The translations under genes were made by a program, and so were the position numbers. The notes below the pieces were generated by a model. That model saw only the letters and a list, made by a program, of their open reading frames with translations, searched no databases and was not told the origin of the DNA. This document shows, in pieces, positions 47,310-55,809 of a DNA stretch of 64,000 nucleotides. The number at the start of each line of letters is the position of its first letter. Position 1 is the first letter of the stretch. The stretch is from a virus, in the IMG/VR virus record IMGVR_UViG_3300030104_005504, positions 1 to 64,000 of that record. One strand, given 5' to 3'.

Positions 47310-48458
47310 TTATGCTAGTCCATATTTTTCATATAGACTAAGTAATACTGTTGTTATTTCATCGTTTGCTAAAGCACCTTTATATGCTATTATTTCATAA
47401 AATTCACCTCCAAAACCACTTCCAGGTTGAGAAGCGTCTGGTCCATTCCATTCTCTACCTATTTCAAAACTACCTGTTTTAAACTCAACACTTGTTGCGG
47501 TTGGGGATGTCATATTTGGCTGTTGGCCATCTGAGCTAGAGAACAAATGTGATGTATTAGTACCAGCTTCAAATTTGCCCATTAAAACTGTGATACCAGT
47601 AGTAACTGTCGCCGCATCACCAACAGTTGTGGTTCCATTACTGTTTGATCCTGATAATTTAAAATATGCTGTACCACCACCCAATCCACTTCCAGCTGTA
47701 TAAGCTTCGAAGTTTGCTGAACTACCAACAGCGTTGTTTAATTTCCAATGATGCATCTTAGCACTACCACTAGGATTTGCTGTGTCTGGTTTTATAACCC
47801 AAAAAAAGGTTATATCACTAGTGTTTATAGTTGATAAAGAAAAGGTATTAGCATAATCACCACTTTGTCCATTAGTTAAAAATGGAGTATATTGACTACC
47901 ATCAACAGCATCATCATCAAGAAGTCCACTATGTGGAGCATATAAATTCACACCAAGTAAACCCACGCCTCCACCATGACCTCTGCTATCCCAATCATAA
48001 TAAGAATTAGACATTAGACCTTCACCAAAACCACCCATTCCAGTTCTATCAAACTCTGCATAACTATGACCATTAACTCCATTCAATTTAAATGTAGGAG
48101 CGCTAATTCCCCCATCTCCATTTGGTCCTATTATTGATAAACCTGAACCACCTGGAGAAGGATCTACTGTAGCACCTCTCCATGCTCTTAAGAAATAACC
48201 TAATCCATGTGCGCGATTAGGTCCGTTTTCGTAACCAAGAAGATGAAACATCTTGTTATCTATTCTACCAATTCTCTCGTCTTTAGCTATAGTTTTAGTA
48301 CCAGAGTTATTTTTGTAAACTGTTGATTGATCAGTAAAATCATACCAAGCAACAAGAGGGTGATTAGTAGAGTCATGCAAAGAAATCACGGTGTTATAGT
48401 GATTAGACTTTAATGCTCTATTAGAAGCCTGTGGTAATCCTGTTGGTAAAGATAACAT
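47310..48458 (-). CDS. Head fibre/decoration protein with LamG/concanavalin-like domain
   Basis: A 382-aa protein. After an N-terminal segment with 'HPLVAWYDFTDQSTVYKNNS', it shows the lectin-like beta-sandwich pattern of laminin-G/ConA domains ('SDITFFWVIKPDTANPSG', 'FEIGREWNGPDAS', and the closing 'GGEFYEIIAYKGALANDEI'). Such proteins often sit on capsids and bind glycans. It ends the decoration block. Confidence 0.65.
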   Translation of the reverse strand: MLSLPTGLPQASNRALKSNHYNTVISLHDSTNHPLVAWYDFTDQSTVYKNNSGTKTIAKDERIGRIDNKMFHLLGYENGPNRAHGLGYFLRAWRGATVDPSPGGSGLSIIGPNGDGGISAPTFKLNGVNGHSYAEFDRTGMGGFGEGLMSNSYYDWDSRGHGGGVGLLGVNLYAPHSGLLDDDAVDGSQYTPFLTNGQSGDYANTFSLSTINTSDITFFWVIKPDTANPSGSAKMHHWKLNNAVGSSANFEAYTAGSGLGGGTAYFKLSGSNSNGTTTVGDAATVTTGITVLMGKFEAGTNTSHLFSSSDGQQPNMTSPTATSVEFKTGSFEIGREWNGPDASQPGSGFGGEFYEIIAYKGALANDEITTVLLSLYEKYGLA

Positions 48459-48787
48459 TAGTCTCCATAATAAAGTATAGCAGCACCTTGACTTAATTCT
48501 ATTTTAGTCCATCTACCATATATTGTTATACCAGCTGGAAATGTCTCATCAGTAGGTACAACTTGACTACCAGCTCCATTTGCATCAACATCTGCATCAC
48601 CAAAATAAGCTACACCTCCATCAAGATTACTTCTATCAGCCGATAACTCTTCAAACTTACAATCTACAACAACCGTTATGGCTACTATCACTTTTCCAGT
48701 AGGTGGAGTTACCTCGTCACCATTAGTAGTATAACCACTACCTAGTTGTCCAAATCCATATTGTGTTGCGTTGTCTTTATAACCCAT
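48458..48787 (-). CDS. Decoration protein, paralogue of 48801-49391
   Basis: A 109-aa beta protein. 'PTGKVIVAITVVVDCKFEEL' and 'AGITIYGRWTKIELSQGAAI' with a final YYGD parallel the neighbour (PHGKVIIAIDAV... GHTLFGRWHTV... IIAYFGE). The pair probably arose by tandem duplication and trimming. Likely a capsid surface or fibre protein. Confidence 0.6.
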   Translation of the reverse strand: MGYKDNATQYGFGQLGSGYTTNGDEVTPPTGKVIVAITVVVDCKFEELSADRSNLDGGVAYFGDADVDANGAGSQVVPTDETFPAGITIYGRWTKIELSQGAAILYYGD

Positions 48788-48800
48788 AATTTAAGTTTTA

Positions 48801-49391
48801 CTATTCTCCGAAATAAGCGATAATACCGTGACCATCTGATGTTGCTGGTCTAACAGTATGCCATCTACCAAATAAAGTATGCCCCTCAGCAACTACTCCC
48901 ATGTTAGTGCCAGTAGTTATATTTCTACCACCTGTACCATGTACTTTATCATTAGGATTAGTGAAATATATTGTTTGTCCATCTACTAAATCAACATTTG
49001 TATCTAAAGTTATTTCTTTAACAGCATCACCAACATTTACAGCTGCTACTTTTGTTCCATAAGGAATACCCACACCATCAACATACCAACCAACAGCATA
49101 ACCTTTAGTTACATAACTAGTATCCATAGTAAACGTAGCTGCTCCAGATACATCACCACTTTCGTCTACTGTGTCAGATGTTGTTCCAACGTGTGCTGCT
49201 GCAACTGAGTTAACAAACAATGAAGAATCTTCTGCTACTAACTCTACAAGAATATTACCCTGCGCGGTTGTGCCTACAGCGTCTATGGCTATAATAACTT
49301 TACCGTGCGGTGCTGTTATTTTATTATCGGTATGATCTGAGTAAGCTGAACCAGTTATTTTTGCTGTCCAATCATATGTAATTTTTCCCAT
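48801..49391 (-). CDS. Decoration protein, paralogue of 48458-48787
   Basis: A 196-aa beta protein sharing the 'GKVI(I/V)AI' and 'GRW' landmarks and the C-terminal '(A)YFGE/YYGD' ending with its smaller neighbour, but with an inserted Ig-like middle ('GDVSGAATFTMDTSYVTKGY'). It lies between the holin and the smaller copy. Probably exposed on the head. Confidence 0.6.
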   Translation of the reverse strand: MGKITYDWTAKITGSAYSDHTDNKITAPHGKVIIAIDAVGTTAQGNILVELVAEDSSLFVNSVAAAHVGTTSDTVDESGDVSGAATFTMDTSYVTKGYAVGWYVDGVGIPYGTKVAAVNVGDAVKEITLDTNVDLVDGQTIYFTNPNDKVHGTGGRNITTGTNMGVVAEGHTLFGRWHTVRPATSDGHGIIAYFGE

Positions 49392-49399
49392 TTTATTTA

Positions 49400-49819
49400 T
49401 TATTTATTTTGTTGTTCATTTTTCTTTGACGATCCTCCAAAGAAGAAATCGACTACCGTGTTTACTTTAGCACTCATAGCGCCAAATATTGTAGAGATAA
49501 AACTTATCTCAAATTCTCCCATGTCTAGATCTCCTGTTACGAAGTATCTAAACATCATAAAGCTTAATCCGAAGTATGCAATTGTAAATAACGTCGCAAG
49601 TATCTTTTGAATAATTGCGTCGTCTTTGTACATATCTCTAGCGCTCTTTCTGTCCTCGACCTCTTGCTTAAAGGCTTCTTGCTCCGCTTCAAGTAGTAGC
49701 CGCTTGAGTGCAAGCTTTGCTTCATCTCTCTCTTTGTCTGTTGTAATAACTTTGTCAAGTATTCCTTCTGCATTTTCTACTACTGTGCTGAATAAGCCAC
49801 CTACTAAATTCTTTATCAT
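49400..49819 (-). CDS. Holin (GTA_holin_3TM-like)
   Basis: A 139-aa protein. A charged amphipathic N-terminal half ('DKERDEAKLALKRLLLEAEQ', 'EDRKSARDMYKDD') leads into two C-terminal hydrophobic segments (about 69-93 'IIQKILATLFTIAYFGLSFM' and about 100-125). This layout matches the holins with charged N-terminal helices (PF11351-type). It would form pores for lysis. Confidence 0.75.
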   Translation of the reverse strand: MIKNLVGGLFSTVVENAEGILDKVITTDKERDEAKLALKRLLLEAEQEAFKQEVEDRKSARDMYKDDAIIQKILATLFTIAYFGLSFMMFRYFVTGDLDMGEFEISFISTIFGAMSAKVNTVVDFFFGGSSKKNEQQNK

Positions 49820-50256
49820 CGTTCATTATCTTTTATCATATCATCGATAGACTTATTCATTACCTTATCGGTGTATGATTTGTTATTAAAAAAAATACTA
49901 TTCTCAGAGGTTGGTATATCCTCTTCACCAAGTAGTATTCTATAAATTCTACTTATTAAGTGTGAACACTTAAAGGAGGTTTTGAATACAGAGTATTTGA
50001 TGGTTGTTCTATTTCTATGTCTCCAAGCTTCTATCCAACCATTCCTCCTTAATTTCTCCCAACGATTCTTATTCCAACTCATTGTGTAAGTACCGTCGAT
50101 AAATTCTTGACGCGTGAATCTCCCTTTACAATCTAAATAAATAAGAAGTTCTAATTCAGCATCAGTCAACCCGTAAGTTTTACAGGCCCATTTTCTAACG
50201 AGCCTGTAATACTTAAGGATTTGTAAATCACGTAAATCGTGACTAGTTAATCGCAT
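49816..50256 (-). CDS. Winged-helix (MarR-like) regulatory protein
   Basis: A 146-aa protein. 'AELELLIYLDCKGRFTRQEF' then 'MSWNKNRWEKLRRNGWIEAW' form a helix-turn-helix/wing of the MarR-like kind, with Arg/Trp-rich DNA contact text. Placed between groES-region genes and the holin, it may regulate late genes. Its stop overlaps the holin start by 4 nt. Confidence 0.65.
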   Translation of the reverse strand: MRLTSHDLRDLQILKYYRLVRKWACKTYGLTDAELELLIYLDCKGRFTRQEFIDGTYTMSWNKNRWEKLRRNGWIEAWRHRNRTTIKYSVFKTSFKCSHLISRIYRILLGEEDIPTSENSIFFNNKSYTDKVMNKSIDDMIKDNER

Positions 50257-50259
50257 TTA

Positions 50260-50619
50260 TTATGATGCGTCAACAACTGCTACTGAAGCACAAGCTGTAA
50301 TATCTGCATGTAAAAACTTAGAGTTTTCACTATCAGCTACTACAATGAATGGAGAGTTGATAGCATTAGCACTAGCAATAGCTCCAGTTATAGCTTCCAT
50401 AACTTCTTTGTGTTTACCAGAAGTAACAGTAAGCTGAACAACAGGTGCATCTATACCTGCATCATTATCTAATTCTTGGTTAGAAGTAAAATAACATCTA
50501 AGCGCAGTTGATGTGTGCATTTCAAGATGAGATAGTTTATCAGCAGGAAAGCATACTACTTCTTCATCAGCTGTATTGTCATTAGCAGCAGCTGATGCAA
50601 AATATAAAAATTTCTTCAT
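50260..50619 (-). CDS. 119-aa hypothetical structural protein
   Basis: An Ala/Ser/Thr-rich alpha/beta protein ('MKKFLYFASAAANDNTADEE', 'VMEAITGAIASANAINSPFI'). Related-looking small proteins recur in marine Bacteroidota phages. The 120-bp gap upstream (50620-50738) is AT-rich and may hold its promoter. Function unknown. Confidence 0.55.
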   Translation of the reverse strand: MKKFLYFASAAANDNTADEEVVCFPADKLSHLEMHTSTALRCYFTSNQELDNDAGIDAPVVQLTVTSGKHKEVMEAITGAIASANAINSPFIVVADSENSKFLHADITACASVAVVDAS

Positions 50620-50738
50620 TGTTTAAATTTTTTTATGATTATTAATTAATTGATTTTGATTTTATGTTTGTTGTTTATGGTTTATAGTTTGCGTATAATC
50701 TACTTTAATAGATATTACATGCTTTTTAAGAATAGTAA

Positions 50739-50996
50739 CTATTCTACTAGTACTATGTCTCTCATACGTATAACTCTATATAATTCGTCGTTATATCCAA
50801 TATCATGCCCAGCGTGTTTATCATAGTATATAGTATCACCTTTTGTTACTATCTCTACCATATTACCAACTGAAACTATATTAGCTTTTTTATAACGATT
50901 TGATTCATCAGTTTCATCTGTTAAGATTAAACCACTAACTTTCTTTGGTTCTTCTTTTATTATATCAACTATAACGTAATCATTAACTGCTTGCAT
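50739..50996 (-). CDS. groES: Co-chaperonin GroES
   Basis: An 85-aa 10-kDa co-chaperonin. The conserved GroES ladder is present: 'VNDYVIVDIIKEEPK', the mobile loop with hydrophobic tip 'KKVSGLILTDETD', 'IVSVG', 'VTKGDTIYYDKHAG' and the final 'RVIRMRDIVLVE'. It caps GroEL during folding. It overlaps the end of groEL by 14 nt. Unlike bacterial operons, groES here follows groEL in transcription. Confidence 0.9.
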   Translation of the reverse strand: MQAVNDYVIVDIIKEEPKKVSGLILTDETDESNRYKKANIVSVGNMVEIVTKGDTIYYDKHAGHDIGYNDELYRVIRMRDIVLVE

Positions 50997-52551
50997 TTTC
51001 TACTCTTATATTTGAAATTACACAATCTGCTGACATAACAGTTAAAGCTACACTCACAGCATTTTTAAGCGCAGATTTAGTTACTAATACTGGATCGATA
51101 ATACCCTCGCGAACCATGTTAGGAAATGTTCCGTTTATAACATTACAACCATAACCTTCTTTTAGATTACTAGGTTTCATCATTAAACCAGCATTGTCCA
51201 TTATTGTTTCATATGGTGAAGATAGAGCATCTAACAATACCTTACCAGCATCGCTGGTCGAAATTTTTTGAGATGCATTTAATAGTGCTATACCACCTCC
51301 TGGTACAATACCTTCTTGTAGTGCAGCTTTAGTTGCATATATAGCATCTTCTATTCTATCTTTCTTTTCTTTCAGCTCAACCTTAGAATTAGCACCAACC
51401 TTAATTATACCTACACTACCTGATAACGTAGCTAATCTTTGCTCTAGTTTCTTTTTAATAAAACCATTCTTTTCTTCAGCTAACTTTTTATTTAATTCAT
51501 CTATTCTATCTTCAATACTATCCGTCATACCTTCTAGTGTTAGCACTGTGCTTTTATCATTTGTTACAGCAAACTCAGCTTCTCCTAAGTGCTCTGGTTT
51601 CATAAGATCTAAATCATCACCTAACTCTTCATTAAGTACTGTTGCTCCAGTTAGTATAGCTAAATCCTCGGTGGCATCCTTTTTAGTAGGACCAAATCCT
51701 GGAAGATCTACTATATTGACCTTTATATTACCTTTAACCTTATTCATCATGAGTGCCGACTTTACTTGCTGTGCTACTGGTGCTACTATAAGTAAAGATC
51801 GGTTACTTTTAATAACGTGTTCTAGTATAGATTGTATTTTTCTAACATTTGGTATCTCAGATGAACATATAAGTATTAGCGGATTATCCAATTCACATGT
51901 ATGTTTTTCTGTATTAGTTGTAAAGTGTGGTGAAGTTAATCCACAATCAACTTGAACTCCATCTACTATATCAACATATGTGTCTTCAGTTGGTGATTCT
52001 TCCATAAGAACAACACCATTCTTACCTACTTTTTCGTAGGCTTCAGATATTATAGCACCTAACTCCTTATCATTATTACATGATATAGAGCTAACAGACT
52101 TTAACATATCGCCTTCTACGTCAATAGCTATAGTGTTTAAGTAGCTAATGACACTATCTAGTGTTTCATTTACTCCGTCTTTAATTTCTCTGATTGTAAG
52201 ACCATCTGCGACCGCAGTGTCTATTTGTTTGATTAACGCCTCTGCTAATACTGTAGCGGTTGTAGTACCATCTCCAGCTTCTTTAACTGTATTTCTAGCA
52301 GCTTCTTTGATTAGTGTTGCTCCCATGTTCTCAACCGGATCATATAAGACTACGCTCTCTGCAACGGTTACACCGTCTTTTGTTATGACCGGTTTGCCTC
52401 TCCCGTCTTCATAGATGACACATTTTCCTGACGCACCTAATGTAGACTTAACGGCTTGGGCTAATTTATTTATTCCTGATATTACTTTATCTTTGGCTTC
52501 ACCTCCAAAGGCGAGGTCCTTCACCAATTCACTTGGTAAGTTGTATTCCAT
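50983..52551 (-). CDS. groEL: Chaperonin GroEL
   Basis: A 522-aa chaperonin subunit. ATP-site motifs 'ITKDGVTVAESV' and 'AGDGTTTATVLAEAL' (DGTTT ~94-98), the apical/intermediate text 'VDLPGFGPTKKDATEDLAIL', and 'DRIEDAIYATKAALQEGIVP' with the catalytic Asp and 'GGGIALL' are all intact. The usual C-terminal GGM tail is missing; it ends 'VISNIRVENASS'. It probably folds capsid or other large late proteins. Confidence 0.93.
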   Translation of the reverse strand: MEYNLPSELVKDLAFGGEAKDKVISGINKLAQAVKSTLGASGKCVIYEDGRGKPVITKDGVTVAESVVLYDPVENMGATLIKEAARNTVKEAGDGTTTATVLAEALIKQIDTAVADGLTIREIKDGVNETLDSVISYLNTIAIDVEGDMLKSVSSISCNNDKELGAIISEAYEKVGKNGVVLMEESPTEDTYVDIVDGVQVDCGLTSPHFTTNTEKHTCELDNPLILICSSEIPNVRKIQSILEHVIKSNRSLLIVAPVAQQVKSALMMNKVKGNIKVNIVDLPGFGPTKKDATEDLAILTGATVLNEELGDDLDLMKPEHLGEAEFAVTNDKSTVLTLEGMTDSIEDRIDELNKKLAEEKNGFIKKKLEQRLATLSGSVGIIKVGANSKVELKEKKDRIEDAIYATKAALQEGIVPGGGIALLNASQKISTSDAGKVLLDALSSPYETIMDNAGLMMKPSNLKEGYGCNVINGTFPNMVREGIIDPVLVTKSALKNAVSVALTVMSADCVISNIRVENASS

Positions 52552-52604
52552 AATGTATTATATTTTATTAAATTAAATTTGGTTTTATATGGTATTATAA
52601 AATA

Positions 52605-53351
52605 TTATTTTTTATAATATCCTTTCTTGTAGTTTTTTAAAGGGGAATTCATTTTGTATCCTCTTTTCTTTTTCATTGGTGGATCCATTTTTCCACTTTG
52701 AGTATCTCTTCTAAGCTCTGATGTTCCTTTAGTTTTTTTCTCTTCTATATTAGCCATATCAGACCAATATTTCTTAGAAGCTTTTTCAAAGTCCTCATAT
52801 CCAGTTGCATCATCAAATACATTTTCTGGAGCATGCTTAGCTCTTCTCTTTTTTACACCATCTTCCTCAAAAGTTTCCCATCTACTCGCGTCATCCCAAG
52901 CTTCTTTATAAGATGCTAATGATTTCTTTTTAGTTTTAGGATCTGTTTTAACAAACTCCTTAAGCTCTGGTTTAGAATCTGAAAATTCAACTCTTCCTGG
53001 TTTTTTAGTTTTCGCCTCACTATCTGTAGATGGTGAATCAAAGTAACCTTTTTTCTGTCTAAACTTACCAACCATACCTCCAGAAGCAGAAAGACCTGGG
53101 TTAACTGTTTTTATTTTAGCATCCTGATACATTTTATCTCCGAATAAACCTCCACCATACATTTTTTTAGTATCATCTGCTTTAGTTACTTGAACCTTTT
53201 TACCAAGATACTGATTTGTTTCAGGATCGTAATACTTAGTAACATCTCTTTTTCTACCAAATATATTTAATGTAGGTTTCTTTTCTTCTCTATATTTAGG
53301 TTCATCTCTAAGAGCTCCTTTTTTATGGTGCTTACCCATTTTAAATGCCAT
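52605..53351 (-). CDS. Basic low-complexity virion-region protein, MAFK[ML] family
   Basis: A 248-aa Lys/Asp/Glu-rich protein. It begins MAFKMGKHHKKGALRD and ends with 'KMNSPLKNYKKGYYKK', so it carries both the MAFK[ML] start and the SPLK motif. The centre contains 'KDVTKYYDPETNQYLGKKV'-like text typical of structural proteins (actual RDVTKYYDPETNQYLGKKV). Role unknown; probably a virion or head-interior protein. Confidence 0.5.
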   Translation of the reverse strand: MAFKMGKHHKKGALRDEPKYREEKKPTLNIFGRKRDVTKYYDPETNQYLGKKVQVTKADDTKKMYGGGLFGDKMYQDAKIKTVNPGLSASGGMVGKFRQKKGYFDSPSTDSEAKTKKPGRVEFSDSKPELKEFVKTDPKTKKKSLASYKEAWDDASRWETFEEDGVKKRRAKHAPENVFDDATGYEDFEKASKKYWSDMANIEEKKTKGTSELRRDTQSGKMDPPMKKKRGYKMNSPLKNYKKGYYKK

Positions 53352-53354
53352 AGT

Positions 53355-53738
53355 TTATTCTTTATTGTTGTTAATTTTTTCAGCAGCTATTGCTTCCGCC
53401 TCCCATGGATGGTTAGGGTGACCTTCCGGCCACCTACCATTTGGTCCATCTATAACGGCAATGCCGTCCTCTTCTTTTCTAAAGTATATATCTCCTTCCC
53501 ACATCACCCAATTATCTCCATAAGCAGCTCTTCCTTCTTCAATTTGTCTGATATGTGCTTCTTCGTGCCTAATAATTCTTTGAGCTTCTTTACTATTCAT
53601 ATCAACACTAACGTCAATATCAATAGATCCATCCATGTTAGCTTGGGCTAAAGAACCATCACCTAAATTCTTTTTAAATAGGTTGGTATTACTCGGGGTC
53701 TTAAACCCTCTACTTTCTTTCCCTAGCTTAAATGCCAT
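53355..53738 (-). CDS. HExxH metalloprotease-like protein, MAFK[ML] family
   Basis: A 127-aa protein beginning MAFKLGKESRGFKTP. 'RIIRHEEAHIRQIEEG' has the zinc-peptidase HExxH core (58-62), and 'HPWEAEAIAAEK' near the C-terminus could supply a third ligand. It may be a maturation or peptidoglycan protease. The shared MAFK[ML] start suggests the same sorting or processing as other small virion proteins. Confidence 0.6.
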   Translation of the reverse strand: MAFKLGKESRGFKTPSNTNLFKKNLGDGSLAQANMDGSIDIDVSVDMNSKEAQRIIRHEEAHIRQIEEGRAAYGDNWVMWEGDIYFRKEEDGIAVIDGPNGRWPEGHPNHPWEAEAIAAEKINNNKE

Positions 53739-53739
53739 A

Positions 53740-54033
53740 TTACTTGAATGTTTTAACTACTTTAGGTCCTTTTATATACTCTATTTTTTTAGCAAAATGA
53801 TCAACACTACTTTCTATAGCTTGCTCAGCTCCTTCTAGTGTTTCTCTTCTGGTAATATCAACCCATTGATCTTCATCTTCAGGTTTATTAACCTCTGTTT
53901 GATAATATCCGTTTGCTAATTGTGTAATTCTCCAATTCTTTTTTTCGGCTAGATGTTGCCATTCGTCGAATTGTTTTTGTGAAATTTTTGGTTCAGAAGT
54001 ACGCGTAGTACCTCTATAATAAAAATAAGTCAT
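53740..54033 (-). CDS. 97-aa hypothetical protein
   Basis: A mixed protein with 'KQFDEWQHLAEKKNWRITQL' and 'ETLEGAEQAIESSVDHFAKK', mostly helical. It is packed 2 nt from the HExxH protein gene. No family recognised. Confidence 0.5.
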   Translation of the reverse strand: MTYFYYRGTTRTSEPKISQKQFDEWQHLAEKKNWRITQLANGYYQTEVNKPEDEDQWVDITRRETLEGAEQAIESSVDHFAKKIEYIKGPKVVKTFK

Positions 54034-54067
54034 ATTGGTTTTTGTTTTATTGGTTATTAATTTTGTT

Positions 54068-54340
54068 TTATTGTATTCGGTTATCTATCCTTCCCCTTCG
54101 ATAACTACCAGCGGCAGATGTAACATGACCTATTGTTAGGTCTCTTAAATTACTATCTCCGTTGTAAATAGCTACAGCAACTTCATTTTGCTTGTTATTA
54201 TTTAGTTTTTTGGTCTTTACTTTGTTTTTAGACTTCTTTTCCATCTTTCTTTTCGCAAGAGCTAACTTCTTTATAAGTAGTTCTTTCTTAGAAAGCTTTT
54301 TCTTTTTCTTTTTTCTATGTCTTTTTAACTTGAATGCCAT
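54068..54340 (-). CDS. Lysine-rich small protein, MAFK[ML] family
   Basis: A 90-aa protein starting MAFKLKRHRKKKKKKLSKK. The first 55 residues are almost all Lys/Leu/Arg, so it should bind nucleic acid or an acidic partner. The C-terminal part ('VAVAIYNGDSNLRDLTIGHV') is a small beta segment. Likely packaged or head-internal; function unknown. Confidence 0.55.
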   Translation of the reverse strand: MAFKLKRHRKKKKKKLSKKELLIKKLALAKRKMEKKSKNKVKTKKLNNNKQNEVAVAIYNGDSNLRDLTIGHVTSAAGSYRRGRIDNRIQ

Positions 54341-54342
54341 AA

Positions 54343-54897
54343 TTATCCTCTATCAAATCTCCAGTATTCTAGTTCAGGTGTTCCAGTAGCGGCTTGCCAA
54401 TGTAAATCGCCGACATAATCCCATGGAAACCATGCAAATTCACCTGGTTTTAACGTCATTGTTCTTAAAGTGTCGTGAGTATCATTATCTAGACATGTTG
54501 TTGTTCCACCAGAACCACCCGCTGCTGGAGCAGTAGGTGCTTGAAAATCTCCACTATTAACACTTGAACTAACAATACCAATAAATATATTCTCACCTGT
54601 TGTTGTAGAATTGTTCTTTAAATAAACAAACCCTCCAACTGTACCAGCTGTTACATTATCATTACCATCTGAATCAGCACCACTTAATGTAGCTAGAGCA
54701 CTACCATCTATCGGTCCATTTGTACCATTAGCATTAGCATTTAAGGTTGTCGATGTTTCAATTAGTTGTTGATCTAGTAAATCTACAGTTAAAATATCGT
54801 CTATTGATAGAGCTAAAGACCAACTAGACGGCCCAGGATTTGTTGTAGCTGTATCAGCATTTGATGTTAAATTCAATTGCGGTTTTATTACTCCCAT
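54343..54897 (-). CDS. Decoration protein, paralogue of 54916-55410
   Basis: A 184-aa protein. It shares with its neighbour 'TTNPGP', '(L)LSxDDILTVD', 'GGFxYxKN' and the end 'LKPGEFAWFPWDYVGDLHW' ... 'LEYWRFDRG'. The pair looks like a tandem duplication. The Ser/Thr-rich beta composition and position before the head genes suggest a capsid surface protein. Confidence 0.65.
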   Translation of the reverse strand: MGVIKPQLNLTSNADTATTNPGPSSWSLALSIDDILTVDLLDQQLIETSTTLNANANGTNGPIDGSALATLSGADSDGNDNVTAGTVGGFVYLKNNSTTTGENIFIGIVSSSVNSGDFQAPTAPAAGGSGGTTTCLDNDTHDTLRTMTLKPGEFAWFPWDYVGDLHWQAATGTPELEYWRFDRG

Positions 54898-54915
54898 AAT
54901 TTATGATTTTATTTA

Positions 54916-55410
54916 TTAAGCTCCTCTATCGAATAACCAGTACTCTAACTTTTGACCTGAGGTACTAGCACCAACGTAAATATCTTGCATGTAATCCCAA
55001 GGCATCCATGCGAACTCACCAACTTTCAATGTCATTAGTCTAGTTGTTGCATCATCAGCATGATCAAGGGCTGTTCCGTTTGCACCGAAATCATCTGGAT
55101 CAGCTGCTCCTTGAAACACAGTACCAACATATATTAGATTTGTTGTACTAGCTGCTGATATGTTCTTCATATATAAGAAACCACCGTGTGTACCTGGTGT
55201 ATCTGCTGAGTCACCAGCGAAACTATCTCCTGCGAGCATTAATGTTGGTGCACCTGAATGAGCTGGTGTTATAATCTCTGATCTAACTATGTCTACACTT
55301 AGCAAATCTGTTGTACTTAAACTTAAAGCAACGCTAAGAGGACCAGGGTTGGTCGTAACACTTGATTTGTTTGCCGTTACCGTTATTGTAGGTTTTATAT
55401 AATTTGGCAT
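54916..55410 (-). CDS. Decoration protein, paralogue of 54343-54897
   Basis: A 164-aa protein, the first gene of the minus-strand late block. Landmarks 'VTTNPGPLSVALSLSTTDLL' and 'LKVGEFAWMPWDYMQDIYVG' ... 'LEYWLFDRGA' match the next gene. Its upstream region (55411-55500) probably holds the leftward late promoter. Confidence 0.65.
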   Translation of the reverse strand: MPNYIKPTITVTANKSSVTTNPGPLSVALSLSTTDLLSVDIVRSEIITPAHSGAPTLMLAGDSFAGDSADTPGTHGGFLYMKNISAASTTNLIYVGTVFQGAADPDDFGANGTALDHADDATTRLMTLKVGEFAWMPWDYMQDIYVGASTSGQKLEYWLFDRGA

Positions 55411-55535
55411 TTGTTAATATTTTTAATTTTAATAATTGTACGATTCTTTATCGCTTTTCTACAATGAAGATAATTACACAGAAGAATTGATATTTACTAT
55501 TTATCCCGTATTATAAATATAGGAATAAAGTGCAG

Positions 55536-55617
55536 CCCCCCTTCCCCCCAGGCCCCCACCCCCCTATGAAAGTCAAATCATTTCACCCAGCCCCCCAATA
55601 TACCCCCATTTTCCCCC
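55536..55617 (+). repeat. C-rich tract (potential i-motif/G-quadruplex)
   Basis: Seven runs of 5-6 C within 82 bp (55536-55541, 55544-55549, 55553-55557, 55559-55564, 55591-55596, 55603-55607, 55613-55617), in an otherwise AT-rich genome. The minus strand is correspondingly G-rich and fits a G-quadruplex pattern of at least four G-runs with short loops. Lying at the early/late divide, it could mark an origin, a pausing site or a protein-binding site. Confidence 0.75.
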
Positions 55618-55661
55618 ATATATTCTGACTTTTTTTCTCAAATACATATTCACTCACTAAC

Positions 55662-55688
55662 TAACTACGAATCCACTAAGATAATATA
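55662..55688 (+). promoter_or_regulatory. Early element copy 1 (TAACTACGA variant)
   Basis: TAACTACGA, nine spacer bases, GATAATATA. One mismatch to the consensus first box. It sits upstream of the first early genes in the divergent region, far (about 155 nt) from the first ATG. Confidence 0.55.
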
Positions 55689-55782
55689 TATGTAACAAAT
55701 AAATAATATACTTATGATAATAACATTTATAATAATAAAGACAATTGATTTAATAATTAAAAATAAAATCGAAAGTACAAAG

Positions 55783-55809
55783 TAAATACGAAGTATAATA
55801 GATAATAAT
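55783..55809 (+). promoter_or_regulatory. Early element copy 2
   Basis: TAAATACGA, nine spacer bases, GATAATAAT (last bases vary). ACAAA precedes it. It lies 33 nt upstream of the first early gene ATG at 55843. Confidence 0.6.
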
